From JABGQS01 sp963674545 (lineage in GTDB: Bacteria; Bacillota; Clostridia; Christensenellales; SZUA-584), in contig CAXXFB010000001.1 in assembly GCA_963674545.2 (NCBI GenBank), positions 2,232,001-2,296,000 on the forward strand: a stretch of 64,000 nucleotides of DNA, written 5' to 3'. Made by a program: the position numbers and the translations under genes. Below, piece after piece: positions 8,704 to 17,877 of this stretch. The number at the start of each line of letters is the position of its first letter. The first letter of the stretch is position 1. The notes beneath the pieces were generated by a model, which was not told where the DNA came from, searched no databases, and was given only the letters and a program-made list of their open reading frames with translations.

Positions 8704-10449
8704 ATGGATATAGTAAAAGCAGCAGATGTTAAGTACAGTTATGTGAACGACGAAAAGATCACGTTTGCACTCACCGGCGTTACGCTAAATGTAAAGCGAG
8801 GTGAGTTTGTTGCTGTCATTGGGCATAACGGCAGCGGCAAGTCTACGTTTGCAAAGCTCATAAATGCGCTGTACAAACCGGAGGCGGGCAGCGTTATTGT
8901 GGACGGTATGGACACGAGCGACGATAACAACATTTGGGAGATAAGACGAAGGGCAGGAATGGTGTTCCAAAACCCGGACAACCAGATGGTTGCTACCATT
9001 GTTGAAGAGGATGTTGCATTCGGACCGGAGAACATCGGTGTGCCGCCCGCAGAGATAAGGCAGCGTGTTGATGACGCACTAGAGATCGTTGATATGAGCG
9101 AGTATAAGACACGTGCGCCGCATATGCTGTCCGGCGGGCAGAAACAGCGTGTAGCTATAGCCGGTGTTCTTGCTATGTATCCGGAGCTTATAATATTTGA
9201 CGAGCCTACCGCTATGCTTGACCCGGAAGGCAGGGGCGAGGTTATGGAAACGGCTATGATGCTTAACAAAAAAGGCAAGACCATCGTTTTTATAACTCAC
9301 TATATGGAAGAAGCTCTTTTTGCCGACAGGGTGGTAGTAATGAGCGCAGGGCGTGTTCTGGCGGAAGGAACACCCGCCGAGATTTTTGACAACAGAGAAG
9401 TTTTAGATGAGGCGGGGCTTTCGGCGCCGCCTCACATAGAGCTTTATCATGAGCTTAAAAAGAGGGGCTATGATTATCTGAAATGTCCCGTCAGCATAGA
9501 GGATTTTGCTGCACAGCTCCAGTTAAAAAGAAATGCGCAGCCCTTTAATGAAAAAAAACCTGTTAAAAAAACGCAGACTGTTGCTATTGAAGCGGCAGAT
9601 CTGTCATATACTTATATGCCGAACTCGCCGTTTGAATCTACTGCGCTTTCCGGCATAAATCTTAAAATAAACGCTGGAGAGTTTATAGGCGTAATAGGGC
9701 ATACCGGCTCTGGTAAGACGACGCTTATCGGTCTTATTGCCGGTCTTTTAAAGCCGTCCGGCGGTAAGGTGTTGATCGGCGGCAAGGATATCAACGAAAA
9801 GGGCTATGACAGAAAAGAATTACGGCGGCACATCGGCGTAGTGTTCCAGTACCCGGAGCACCAGCTTTTTGAAGAGACCGTATATAAGGATATAGCTTTC
9901 GGGCCTACCAAAGCGGGCCTTTCGCAGGAGGAAACAGAGAGGCGTATACGCCATTCAATGGAGCTTATGGAGCTCGATTTTGACGCTGTTAAAGATTTGA
10001 GCCCGTTTGAGCTTTCGGGCGGACAGAAACGCAGGGTAGCAATAGCCGGAGTGCTTGCGCTGGACCCGGATGTGCTGATACTTGATGAGCCTGTTGCCGG
10101 TCTTGATCCTCAGGGCAGAGCACATCTTATGAAGCTGATAAACCATCTGAACAGCGAAGGCAAGACAATTATTCTTATCACTCACTCTATGGATGACCTT
10201 GCAGAGAATGCGCACCGTGTGATAGTCATGAACGAAGCGGAGATAATGATGGACGGATTGCCGAGAGACGTCTACGGGTATGCACAAAAGCTTCAGGAAG
10301 TTGGGCTCGATGTTCCGTGCACCATAAAAATAGAAAAACTGATACAACAAAAAGGCTTTGATATAAGCAGCAGCTACCTAAAGCAGAGCGATTTGTTTAA
10401 TCAGCTTGTTTATATGATGGGCCCAGAGAAAGCGGGTGAGGGCAAATGA
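8704..10449 (+). CDS. ecfA: ECF transporter ATPase, EcfA1-EcfA2 fusion
   Basis: Energises vitamin or metal uptake together with EcfT and interchangeable S components. Two complete ABC ATPase domains lie in one 581-residue chain. Domain 1 (about 1-240) has Walker A GHNGSGKST, signature LSGGQKQR and Walker B LIIFDEPTAMLDP; domain 2 (about 295-560) has GHTGSGKTT, LSGGQKRR and LILDEPVAGLDP. In most Firmicutes these are two adjacent genes (EcfA1, EcfA2) after rplQ, so this is a fusion of the usual pair. The stop overlaps ecfT by four bases. Confidence 0.93.
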   Translation: MDIVKAADVKYSYVNDEKITFALTGVTLNVKRGEFVAVIGHNGSGKSTFAKLINALYKPEAGSVIVDGMDTSDDNNIWEIRRRAGMVFQNPDNQMVATIVEEDVAFGPENIGVPPAEIRQRVDDALEIVDMSEYKTRAPHMLSGGQKQRVAIAGVLAMYPELIIFDEPTAMLDPEGRGEVMETAMMLNKKGKTIVFITHYMEEALFADRVVVMSAGRVLAEGTPAEIFDNREVLDEAGLSAPPHIELYHELKKRGYDYLKCPVSIEDFAAQLQLKRNAQPFNEKKPVKKTQTVAIEAADLSYTYMPNSPFESTALSGINLKINAGEFIGVIGHTGSGKTTLIGLIAGLLKPSGGKVLIGGKDINEKGYDRKELRRHIGVVFQYPEHQLFEETVYKDIAFGPTKAGLSQEETERRIRHSMELMELDFDAVKDLSPFELSGGQKRRVAIAGVLALDPDVLILDEPVAGLDPQGRAHLMKLINHLNSEGKTIILITHSMDDLAENAHRVIVMNEAEIMMDGLPRDVYGYAQKLQEVGLDVPCTIKIEKLIQQKGFDISSSYLKQSDLFNQLVYMMGPEKAGEGK

Positions 10450-11240
10450 TAAAAAATGTTGCGCTCGGCCAGTATTTTCCGGGGAATTCCGTTATACACA
10501 AGCTAGACCCGAGGATGAAGCTTGTACTGATAATCGCCGCTATTGTGGCAATATTCCTTGCACATACCTGGATAGGCTATGTTGCAATGTTTACTTTTCT
10601 TATAGCTGTAATAATAATCTCCAGAGTAAGCTTTAAGTTTGTTTTAAGGGGCTTAAAACCGCTTTGGTTCATTATTATACTGACGTTTGTACTCAATACA
10701 TTTTTCTATACCGAAGGGGATATAATAGCTTCGTGGTGGATAATAAAAATATCGCAGCAGGGGCTTTTAAACGCAATAAGGTTGGCAGTCAGGCTTGTGC
10801 TGCTTATTATGACAACCACAATGCTGACGCTTACAACATCGCCTATTGCTCTTACAGACGGGCTTGAGAGCCTTATGAAACCTTTGAGAATAATAAAGTT
10901 CCCGGTGCACGAGCTTGCAATGATGATGACTATTGCGATGCGGTTCATACCTACGCTGCTTGAAGAGACTGACAAGATAATGAAAGCGCAGACAGCAAGG
11001 GGAGCAGAATTCGACAGCGGGAATATAATCAAACGTGCAAAAGGCATGGTGCCGCTGCTGGTGCCGTTGTTCGTCAGCGCTTTTAGGCGTGCGGACGAGC
11101 TTGCCTTTGCTATGGAGGCAAGGTGCTATAACGGTGGTGAAGGAAGAACGAAGATGAAGGTTCTTCACCTGCACTATCGTGACTTCATTTCGGCTGCTGT
11201 GGTAGCCGGGCTCATCACGTTTATGGCCTTCGGTTTTTAG
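10446..11240 (+). CDS. ecfT: ECF transporter transmembrane component EcfT
   Basis: Membrane coupling subunit of group II ECF transporters. 264 residues with about five hydrophobic segments, an N-terminal GQYFPGNSVIHKLDPRMKL motif and the coupling-helix motif AQTARGAEFDSGN plus a second Ala-Arg-containing helix (AMEARCYNGGEGRT) that contacts the ATPases. ATGA overlap with the fused ATPase gene indicates coupled synthesis. No S component is encoded nearby. Confidence 0.93.
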   Translation: MIKNVALGQYFPGNSVIHKLDPRMKLVLIIAAIVAIFLAHTWIGYVAMFTFLIAVIIISRVSFKFVLRGLKPLWFIIILTFVLNTFFYTEGDIIASWWIIKISQQGLLNAIRLAVRLVLLIMTTTMLTLTTSPIALTDGLESLMKPLRIIKFPVHELAMMMTIAMRFIPTLLEETDKIMKAQTARGAEFDSGNIIKRAKGMVPLLVPLFVSAFRRADELAFAMEARCYNGGEGRTKMKVLHLHYRDFISAAVVAGLITFMAFGF

Positions 11241-11251
11241 AGGAAGCATAT

Positions 11252-12007
11252 ATGCGTATCAAGCTGACAATAGAATATGACGGCAGCGGTTATGCCGGCT
11301 GGCAGAGGCAGAAGAACGGCCTTTCCGTGCAGCAGGTAGTCGAAGAAGCTATAGCTGCAGCGACAGGACAGCAGACAGTCGTATATGCCGCCGGGAGAAC
11401 GGACGCCGGCGTTCATGCACTGGGGCAGGTTGTCCATTTTGATACACAGACGACTATACCGCCGGAGAAGATAAGCTATGCGCTCAATACATTTCTGCCG
11501 GATGACATAAGGATAGCTTCGTCGTGCGAAGTAAGCGAAGATTTTCACGCAAGGTTCGGCGCAAAGGCAAAGACATATGTCTATACCTTCTATAATGCAG
11601 AGCATGCTTCGGCACTTTATCGCAATCTTAGCGCACATGCAAGAGGCGATATTGACGTAGATGCCATGAATCGGGCTGCAAAACAAATAGTAGGTACTCA
11701 CGATTTTGTAAGCTTCTGCGCCAGCGGAAGTGAAGTGGAAACTACGGTGAGGACTGTTCACAGCCTTGAGATAACTCATGAGCCGCCGTTTATAAACATA
11801 GAGATAACCGGCAGCGGTTTCTTATATAATATGGTGAGGATAATTGCCGGAGTTCTGCTTGACGTGGGGAAAGGCAAGCTTTTGCCGGAGGACGTTGCAG
11901 ATATAATGCGGGCAAAAGACAGGCGAAAAGCAAGCGCAACAGCCCCAGCCTGCGGGCTTGTGTTGAAACAAATATACTACGATGATGATTTTCAATCAAA
12001 GCCCTGA
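11252..12007 (+). CDS. truA: tRNA pseudouridine(38-40) synthase TruA
   Basis: Converts uridines 38-40 of the tRNA anticodon arm to pseudouridine. 251 residues. The catalytic aspartate lies in GRTDAGVHALGQ, and the C-terminal GSGFLYNMVRIIAG is typical. ATG start after GAGGAAGC, 11 bases after ecfT; truA follows ecfT in many Firmicutes. Confidence 0.95.
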   Translation: MRIKLTIEYDGSGYAGWQRQKNGLSVQQVVEEAIAAATGQQTVVYAAGRTDAGVHALGQVVHFDTQTTIPPEKISYALNTFLPDDIRIASSCEVSEDFHARFGAKAKTYVYTFYNAEHASALYRNLSAHARGDIDVDAMNRAAKQIVGTHDFVSFCASGSEVETTVRTVHSLEITHEPPFINIEITGSGFLYNMVRIIAGVLLDVGKGKLLPEDVADIMRAKDRRKASATAPACGLVLKQIYYDDDFQSKP

Positions 12008-12023
12008 CAAGAAGGGCTTTTTT
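11998..12023 (+). terminator. Intrinsic terminator overlapping the truA stop
   Basis: AAAGCCCT / AGGGCTTT stem with a 7-base loop followed by T residues; the truA stop codon lies inside the upstream arm. Confidence 0.8.
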
Positions 12024-12051
12024 AATAACTGAAGTTTGTGCTCGTTGTCGA

Positions 12052-12080
12052 TTGCTAAAAGAGTTGTTAAATGTTAGAAT
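12052..12080 (+). promoter_or_regulatory. Sigma-A promoter of the YdcF-like gene
   Basis: TTGCTA at 12052-12057 and TAGAAT at 12075-12080 with a 17-base spacer. Only 7 bases separate the -10 box from the ATG at 12088, so the transcript is predicted to start at or next to the start codon. Confidence 0.55.
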
Positions 12081-12087
12081 ACCTGAT

Positions 12088-12885
12088 ATGAAATCTTCTT
12101 CAAAGAGAGACAAACTCAAAAAAGCATTCTTTATTTTGGTGCTGATCATGGGCTTCCTTGGCGTGGCGGCGACGCTTGTTGCATTGCCAGTTTCCACGAG
12201 CATTTCACTGGGCACGGTATTCCCGGCTATGGTTGGTGTGGTTTTCATAGCCTATAGCATTGTTAAACTTAAACGGAAGAAAAAACTAATTCAAATAAAG
12301 TGGATACGGGTAATAGTTACTGCAATAGTGTGTATAGGTATTGCAATTTTCCTTGTTATAGAGGGTATAGTGATAGTATATGCGAACCTGCCGGAGCCTG
12401 ATGAAGACGTAAATTACTGTTTAGTACTCGGCGCAGGAATATTTCCGGACGGACGGCTGAGCCTTTCGCTGAAGAACCGGCTGGATAGAGCGTATGAATA
12501 TTTGAGCAAGCATGAAGACGTGGTTTGTATTGTCAGCGGAGGCAAAGGTGAAACAGAGCCGGTTGCCGAAGCATATGCGATGAGAGACTATCTTGTAGAT
12601 GTGGGTATTGACGAAGCAAGGATATTGACAGAAGCGGATTCTTACAGTACACACGGGAACATGACAAAGTCTGCAATAGTCATGGAAGAGTATGCGCCGG
12701 GTCTTGAAAAAACAGCGGTTATAATTACGAATGATTTTCATATTTTCAGAGCGCAGTTGGTTGCAGAGAACAGGGGCATAACCGGGTATGGGATACCGTG
12801 TCATACTCCTCTGCGTGTTTTAGTAACAAGTTATATGAGAGAGTTTATGACCATCGTCAACACCCTTTTGTTTCAGCTTGACTGA
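12088..12885 (+). CDS. YdcF/SanA-like membrane protein (DUF218)
   Basis: 265 residues. Three hydrophobic helices in the first ~105 residues are followed by a DUF218 domain beginning NYCLVLGAGIFPDGRLSLSLKNRLDRA; related proteins (YdcF, SanA, ElyC) act in envelope processes, but the reaction is unknown. I start at ATG 12088; the frame opens at TTG 12052, but that codon is the putative -35 box. No ribosome site precedes 12088, consistent with a leaderless mRNA. Confidence 0.75.
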   Translation: MKSSSKRDKLKKAFFILVLIMGFLGVAATLVALPVSTSISLGTVFPAMVGVVFIAYSIVKLKRKKKLIQIKWIRVIVTAIVCIGIAIFLVIEGIVIVYANLPEPDEDVNYCLVLGAGIFPDGRLSLSLKNRLDRAYEYLSKHEDVVCIVSGGKGETEPVAEAYAMRDYLVDVGIDEARILTEADSYSTHGNMTKSAIVMEEYAPGLEKTAVIITNDFHIFRAQLVAENRGITGYGIPCHTPLRVLVTSYMREFMTIVNTLLFQLD

Positions 12886-12929
12886 TGGTATACTTGTAAT
12901 AATAAGTTTGGATAGGGGAACGAACATCT

Positions 12930-13757
12930 ATGAGCAGAGCAGACAGAGTTTTTATTGAAAACTGCAGGCAGATTCTATCGGGAAAGGTCGATAAAAGTGC
13001 GGCTGTGCGCCCGAAGTGGGAAGACGGTACGCCTGCATATACTATAAAAAAGTTTGGTATAGTCAACCGGTATGACCTTGCAGAAGAGTTTCCTATACTG
13101 ACGATACGCAGGACTTATCTTAAAAGTGCAGTTGATGAGCTTTTCTGGATATGGCAGAAAAAGAGCAATAACGTCAACGACCTTAAAGGCGGCATTTGGG
13201 ATTCTTGGGCAGACGAAAGCGGAAGCATAGGCAAGGCGTACGGGTATCAGATGGGCAAGAAATATAACTTTGCGGAAGGCGAATTTGATCAGGTAGACTA
13301 TGCGCTTTATCTTTTAAAGAACAGCCCGAACAGCCGCAGGATAATATGTAATATGTTCAACCACGCAGACCTTAAGGAGATGAACCTTCAGCCGTGCGCA
13401 TACAGCATGACTTTCAATGTGACGGACGGAAAACTCAATGCTATACTCAATCAGCGCTCGCAGGACATGCTGGTGGCAAACAACTGGAATGTATGTCAGT
13501 ACTCCATGCTGGTGCACATGTTTGCGCAGGTGAGCGGACTAAAACCGGGAGAGTTTGTGCACGTGATTGCTGATGCGCACATATACGACAGGCATATACC
13601 CATAGTCGAGAAGATGATAGAGAACGAGCAGTATAAAGCGCCAAAGATGGAGCTTGATAAAAACATAGACGATTTTTATGAGTTTACGAGAGACAGCTTT
13701 AAGCTGATAGATTATAAATATAATGATTTTGACTACGACATGGAAGTGTCGATATAG
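12930..13757 (+). CDS. thyA: Thymidylate synthase ThyA
   Basis: Makes dTMP from dUMP with methylene-tetrahydrofolate. 275 residues. The nucleophile is Cys156 in NLQPCAY; the motif lacks the PCH histidine and resembles the B. subtilis ThyA type. Downstream NQRSQDMLVANNWNV and the dUMP-binding DAHIYDRHI are conserved. The folA gene follows after 11 bases, so the dihydrofolate produced here can be recycled by its neighbour. Confidence 0.93.
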   Translation: MSRADRVFIENCRQILSGKVDKSAAVRPKWEDGTPAYTIKKFGIVNRYDLAEEFPILTIRRTYLKSAVDELFWIWQKKSNNVNDLKGGIWDSWADESGSIGKAYGYQMGKKYNFAEGEFDQVDYALYLLKNSPNSRRIICNMFNHADLKEMNLQPCAYSMTFNVTDGKLNAILNQRSQDMLVANNWNVCQYSMLVHMFAQVSGLKPGEFVHVIADAHIYDRHIPIVEKMIENEQYKAPKMELDKNIDDFYEFTRDSFKLIDYKYNDFDYDMEVSI

Positions 13758-13768
13758 GGGGAGCAAAT

Positions 13769-14251
13769 TTGAACGCAGTTGTGATGGTAGATAAAAACTG
13801 GGGCATAGGTATTAAGGGCGACCAGATGGTGTTCAATAGAGAAGACCTTAAGAACTTTAACAAACTGACTGTCGGCAATACGGTGGTTATGGGATACACT
13901 ACGCTTATTTCCCTGCCCAAAGGGCCGCTGAAAGACAGAAAGACGATAGTTTTTTACGATAAGTATGAGACAATAGAAGATGTGGAAGTCGTGCATTCGC
14001 TGGACGAATTCTTGGAGCTTGCAAAAGAGCACGGCGAGATTTTCGTATCCGGCGGCGCTTCGATATACAAGCTGCTTCTGCCGTACTGTAAATACGCTTA
14101 CGTTACCAAGCTCGACGAAGAGTATGAAGTGGATACGTATTTCCCAAACCTCGACGAGATGAGCGGCTGGATATGCGAATCGGAAGAAAAGGGCAAGTTC
14201 GGACAGGGAACGAGTTATTGTATATATAAAAATACTGATTTGACAGAATAG
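13769..14251 (+). CDS. folA: Dihydrofolate reductase
   Basis: NADPH-dependent reduction of dihydrofolate to tetrahydrofolate. 160 residues. The N-terminal MVDKNWGIGIKGDQMVF contains the WGIG-type substrate loop, VVMGYTTLISLP corresponds to the NADPH-binding region, and IFVSGGASIYKLLLP to the second cofactor motif. TTG start after GGGGGAGC. Paired with thyA. Confidence 0.92.
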   Translation: MNAVVMVDKNWGIGIKGDQMVFNREDLKNFNKLTVGNTVVMGYTTLISLPKGPLKDRKTIVFYDKYETIEDVEVVHSLDEFLELAKEHGEIFVSGGASIYKLLLPYCKYAYVTKLDEEYEVDTYFPNLDEMSGWICESEEKGKFGQGTSYCIYKNTDLTE

Positions 14252-14259
14252 GATAGACA

Positions 14260-15327
14260 GTGAAAAAAATATTTACAGCTTTGGTTTTAACTTTAATAAT
14301 AATGATAGCCGGGTGTACAGCGCATGGAGCCGATACAGAAGAGACTCTGCCGGTGGTTACACCGGACGCACCTGAACAAACTGATATACAGCTTGGTTAT
14401 ACGGTAGACCCATATCAGGCGTATGACTATGAAGACATGCAGGAAGATATACTTAAGCTGGAACAGATGTATCCGCAGTATATCGAAGTGTCAAGCATAG
14501 GCAGCTCAGTTGAAGGCAGAGACCTGGCGCTTATAAAGATGGGCGGCGGACAAAAAAAGATTTTGCTCGTCGGCGCTCATCATGCACGTGAATATATTAC
14601 GTCTTCATACCTTATGAACATTGTCGATAAATATCTTTATGCTGCGGCCCAGGGGGAAAGTATAGAAGGATATGATATTGAAGAGCTGCTGGAGCAGGTG
14701 AGTGTATACGTTGTTCCTATGCTTAATCCGGATGGGGTGAACCTCGTCATAAACGGAATCGGCAGCGTCAGTGACCAGCAATCAGTTGAAGCTATGGCTA
14801 TGCTCAAAGACATATATGCGCAGTGGAAAGCTAACATAAACGGCGTTGATTTAAACCGGCAGTATCCGTGCTATTGGGAAGAGAAAAAGCAGAACACTCA
14901 AGTGCCGAGCAGCGAGATGTTCAAAGGTTACAGCGCAGCCTCCGAGCCGGAGGTGCAGGCGCTGATGCTGCTTTGTGAAGAAACCGGGTTTGCTCTTGCG
15001 GCTTCGTTCCACAGCAAGGGAGAGATTGTTTACTGGGCGGACAGCGGAACTGTGGACAGCGTACCGAATGCAGAAGAAGCTGCGGATGCGGTCTGTGAAG
15101 TGTCCGGCTATGGAAAAATGGAAGTATCGCAAGACCCTGCAGTGTATGGAGCGGGCTTCGAAAACTGGTTCAGGCAGGAATATTCGAAGCCGGGACTGTG
15201 CATAGAGCTTACGCCATCTGACGGCAGCAGCCTTCCGCATGGCGACGGACAGTTCGACAATCTGGTGTGGGACAAGGCAAAACTTATTGCGGCAGTGCTT
15301 ATGGAAAAAGCGGCAAGCCTGCCATAA
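14260..15327 (+). CDS. M14 zinc carboxypeptidase lipoprotein
   Basis: Exported lipoprotein with lipobox MIAGC near residue 19 and a catalytic M14 domain from about residue 50. Zinc ligands are in GAHHAREYI (His, Glu) and AASFHSKGE (His); NPDG and NGVDLNRQYP give the substrate-binding Asn-Arg; the catalytic Glu is in CIELTPSDG. Related enzymes release C-terminal residues or cleave gamma-D-Glu peptide bonds of cell wall, so a peptidoglycan role is possible. GTG start; 8 bases after folA. Confidence 0.85.
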   Translation: MKKIFTALVLTLIIMIAGCTAHGADTEETLPVVTPDAPEQTDIQLGYTVDPYQAYDYEDMQEDILKLEQMYPQYIEVSSIGSSVEGRDLALIKMGGGQKKILLVGAHHAREYITSSYLMNIVDKYLYAAAQGESIEGYDIEELLEQVSVYVVPMLNPDGVNLVINGIGSVSDQQSVEAMAMLKDIYAQWKANINGVDLNRQYPCYWEEKKQNTQVPSSEMFKGYSAASEPEVQALMLLCEETGFALAASFHSKGEIVYWADSGTVDSVPNAEEAADAVCEVSGYGKMEVSQDPAVYGAGFENWFRQEYSKPGLCIELTPSDGSSLPHGDGQFDNLVWDKAKLIAAVLMEKAASLP

Positions 15328-15469
15328 GATGCTATAAGAAGCTGTGGTGTGTAAAACAGACGAAGATCTGCAGCACAGCGTAAGTTCACTGAAAGAAGCT
15401 ACGCAGACGCTAGGCTATCGGTACAAATAAAGTTGTATTGCGAGAAGGAAACAAACAAGCGCCTGAGAA

Positions 15470-15498
15470 TAGACAATATATGAGCGCTATGGTATAGT
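15470..15498 (+). promoter_or_regulatory. Promoter of argS
   Basis: TAGACA (15470-15475) and TATAGT (15493-15498) with a 17-base spacer. The rest of the gap from 15328 shows no gene, tRNA or T-box element that I can recognise. Confidence 0.55.
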
Positions 15499-15539
15499 AG
15501 CTTGGTTATATAAAAGGATCATTAAGAGAAGGAAAACGA

Positions 15540-17234
15540 ATGGATTATAAACAGATAATAGCACAGGCAATAGCAAAAGCTGCGGATATGGCTGCGGATG
15601 AAATAGAAGCGATGATCGAGGTGCCGGCGGACACCAGCATGGGCGACTATGCGTTTCCGTGTTTCAGGCTGGCAAAGACATTCCGCAAAGCGCCGCCTCT
15701 TATTGCTGCGGACATCTCGGAAAAGCTGGAGATACCAAAAGGCATAAGCCGGGCCGAAGTGGTCGGAGCATATATAAACTTCTTCCTTGATAACCAGAGC
15801 TTTATAGAAGATGTGCTCGGCGATGTGCTGGAGAAGGGTGAGGAATATGGCAGCGCTGATATAGGCAAAGGAAGGAACGTCTGCATAGACTATTCTTCGA
15901 TAAACATAGCTAAGCCGTTCCACATCGGACATCTTTCGACGACTGTTATTGGCAGCTCATTATATAAGATATATAACTTCCTAGGGTTCCACTCGATTGG
16001 TATAAACCACCTCGGCGACTGGGGCACGCAGTTCGGCAAGCTCATCACAGCATATAAGCTGTGGGGCAACAAAGAGGACATTGAAAAGAACTCCATCAAT
16101 GCTATGCTGGAGCTCTACGTGCGCTTTCATGACGAAGCTGAGAAAGACGACAGCCTGAATGACACAGCACGTATGTGGTTCAAGAAAATCGAGGACGGAG
16201 ACGAAGAGGCTCTTAGTATTTTCAACTGGTTCAAGGAACTGACGCTAAAAGAAGTCAAGATCATATATGATATGCTGGACGTGCACTTCGACAGCTATGA
16301 CGGCGAGAGCTTTTATAACGACAAGATGCAGCCAGTCATAGACGAGCTTAACGAAAAGCACATGCTGGAGCTTTCCGAAGGAGCGTATGTTGTGCGCCTC
16401 GGGGATGAGCTTCCGCCGTGTATCATACTAAAGTCTGACGGGGCTACGCTTTATTCCACACGAGACCTCGCTGCGGCGTTCTACCGCAAAAAGACTTACG
16501 ATTTCTATAAGTGCCTCTATGTTGTTGCGTATCAGCAGGATCTTCACTTTAAACAGTGGTTCAAGGTAGTCGAGCTGATGGGCTATACTTGGGCGAAGGA
16601 TTTAGAGCATGTCTCTTTCGGCATGGTGTCGCTGGAGGGCGGCACTCTCTCTACACGCAAGGGCAACGTTGTGCTTCTGCAGGAGGTTCTGGAAAAAGCG
16701 GTGGAGAAAACACGGGCTATCATAGAAGAAAAATCGCCAGGGCTGGAGGGCAAAGACGACGTAGCAAAAACTGTAGGCGTGGGAGCGGTCGTGTTTGACG
16801 CTCTGCGTACAGCCAGAATAAAAGACTCTACGTTCAGCTTCGAGCGTGTGCTAAACTTCGACGGCGAAACAGGGCCGTATGTGCAGTATACTTACGCACG
16901 ATGCCAGAGCCTTAAAAAGAGGTGCGATTTTGACTTCCTTACCGCAGAAAAAGACTGGCAGGCCATAGACAACAAAGAAGCGTTTGCGGTGGCAAAGCTA
17001 CTGGAGGGCTTTGGTGAAGTCGTCATAAAAGCGTGCGAGAAGAACGAGCCGTATTTTATCACCAAACACATAACGGAACTAGCAAAGGCTATGAACCGCT
17101 TCTACTTCGAGCACCGCGTAATCGACGACGACAAGGCGGCAACAGCAGCACGGCTGACTGTGGCGCACTGCGCAGGAGTAGTTATTAAAACGGGGCTTTC
17201 TCTCATCGGCGTAGGAGCGCCGGAGAGGATGTAA
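15540..17234 (+). CDS. argS: Arginyl-tRNA synthetase
   Basis: Class I synthetase charging tRNA-Arg, 564 residues. The HIGH motif lies at 128-131 (INIAKPFHIGHLSTTVIG); the KMSKS equivalent is the degenerate LSTRKGNVV usual in ArgRS. The C-terminal anticodon-binding DALR domain ends with TGLSLIGVGAPERM. ATG start after GAGAAGGAAAACG. Confidence 0.96.
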   Translation: MDYKQIIAQAIAKAADMAADEIEAMIEVPADTSMGDYAFPCFRLAKTFRKAPPLIAADISEKLEIPKGISRAEVVGAYINFFLDNQSFIEDVLGDVLEKGEEYGSADIGKGRNVCIDYSSINIAKPFHIGHLSTTVIGSSLYKIYNFLGFHSIGINHLGDWGTQFGKLITAYKLWGNKEDIEKNSINAMLELYVRFHDEAEKDDSLNDTARMWFKKIEDGDEEALSIFNWFKELTLKEVKIIYDMLDVHFDSYDGESFYNDKMQPVIDELNEKHMLELSEGAYVVRLGDELPPCIILKSDGATLYSTRDLAAAFYRKKTYDFYKCLYVVAYQQDLHFKQWFKVVELMGYTWAKDLEHVSFGMVSLEGGTLSTRKGNVVLLQEVLEKAVEKTRAIIEEKSPGLEGKDDVAKTVGVGAVVFDALRTARIKDSTFSFERVLNFDGETGPYVQYTYARCQSLKKRCDFDFLTAEKDWQAIDNKEAFAVAKLLEGFGEVVIKACEKNEPYFITKHITELAKAMNRFYFEHRVIDDDKAATAARLTVAHCAGVVIKTGLSLIGVGAPERM

Positions 17235-17254
17235 ACAAACAGAAATCACAAAGG

Positions 17255-17282
17255 GACTGCACATGGCTGCAGTTCTTTTTTA
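17255..17282 (+). terminator. Terminator after argS
   Basis: ACTGCA / TGCAGT hairpin (17256-17261 with 17268-17273) followed by TTC and seven T. Confidence 0.7.
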
Positions 17283-17311
17283 TTGCCTAAAATGCTAAAT
17301 TATGGGATAAT
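17283..17311 (+). promoter_or_regulatory. Promoter resembling the serS promoter
   Basis: TTGCCT, 17-base spacer, GATAAT. About 24 of 29 bases match the serS promoter at 18559-18587, which makes it a probable duplicate. It would drive the small accessory genes downstream. Confidence 0.55.
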
Positions 17312-17371
17312 GATGTTGAGTAAAGAATATTGATGACTTGGTATTTGATTTAGTGGGACAGGAGGAGCAGG

Positions 17372-17686
17372 ATGGATTATTCTCGAATTGATTTCAAGCA
17401 AGATGTCGAGGAAGTATTGTCAATATGTCAAGAAGACCTGAAAGAAATTGCAAAAGGTAATTCAAGACAGGCAACTGTTGAACAGATTGAGAGGACTATC
17501 ATCCCTGAAATGAGAGAATTATTAAAAATGATCGAGGCAAATATACTTCCTCCAAAAGGTCAGCGGTGGTTATTGTCAGCTGCAAACATAACTAGAGGTT
17601 GGAATTGGGATATCTGGAGCGATGATAAATTAGTCAAAAAAATACCAGTGCTAAACACTAAATACAGACATGAATTGGATGAATAG
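17372..17686 (+). CDS. Hypothetical protein, 104 residues
   Basis: Not recognised. A soluble, mostly helical acidic protein (begins MDYSRIDFKQDVEEVLSICQ), with no signal or membrane segment. Excellent AGGAGGAGC ribosome site before the ATG. AT-rich compared with argS and serS. It lies upstream of an RHS core fragment, so an immunity-type role in a former polymorphic-toxin locus is possible, but this is only from context. Confidence 0.7.
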   Translation: MDYSRIDFKQDVEEVLSICQEDLKEIAKGNSRQATVEQIERTIIPEMRELLKMIEANILPPKGQRWLLSAANITRGWNWDIWSDDKLVKKIPVLNTKYRHELDE

Positions 17687-17713
17687 GGAGCAATGGTGAG
17701 ATAGTTAAACCTT

Positions 17714-17863
17714 ATGGAACTTCCGAAACAATATAGCATTATAACATCAATTGAAGTGCCAACTAGTTCACTAAATAATATCTTTACAGCACCTAATCTT
17801 GATAGGTCGGGAGCAACAGCATATTGCTTTGATCTAGATTATTTAAATTCACTTTTACCGTAA
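17714..17863 (+). pseudogene. Short, probably broken ORF (49 codons)
   Basis: The frame reads MELPKQYSIITSIEVPTSSL and continues to LDYLNSLLP. There is no good ribosome site; the in-frame ATG at 17693 hits a stop after three codons, and the neighbouring frame just upstream also reads plausibly (NGEIVKPYGTSETI) before stopping. I read this as the tail of a decayed gene, though a genuine small gene cannot be excluded. Confidence 0.35.
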
Positions 17864-17877
17864 GGAGGATAATAATT

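Noticed and set aside
12930..13757. ThyA with a missing PCH histidine as an inactive enzyme
   Set aside because: The same PC-x-Y type motif occurs in the B. subtilis ThyA group; all other catalytic features are present.
15328..15539. Possible T-box leader before argS
   Set aside because: No T-box sequence (AGGGTGGNACCGCG-like) and no terminator/antiterminator pair was seen; only a plain promoter.
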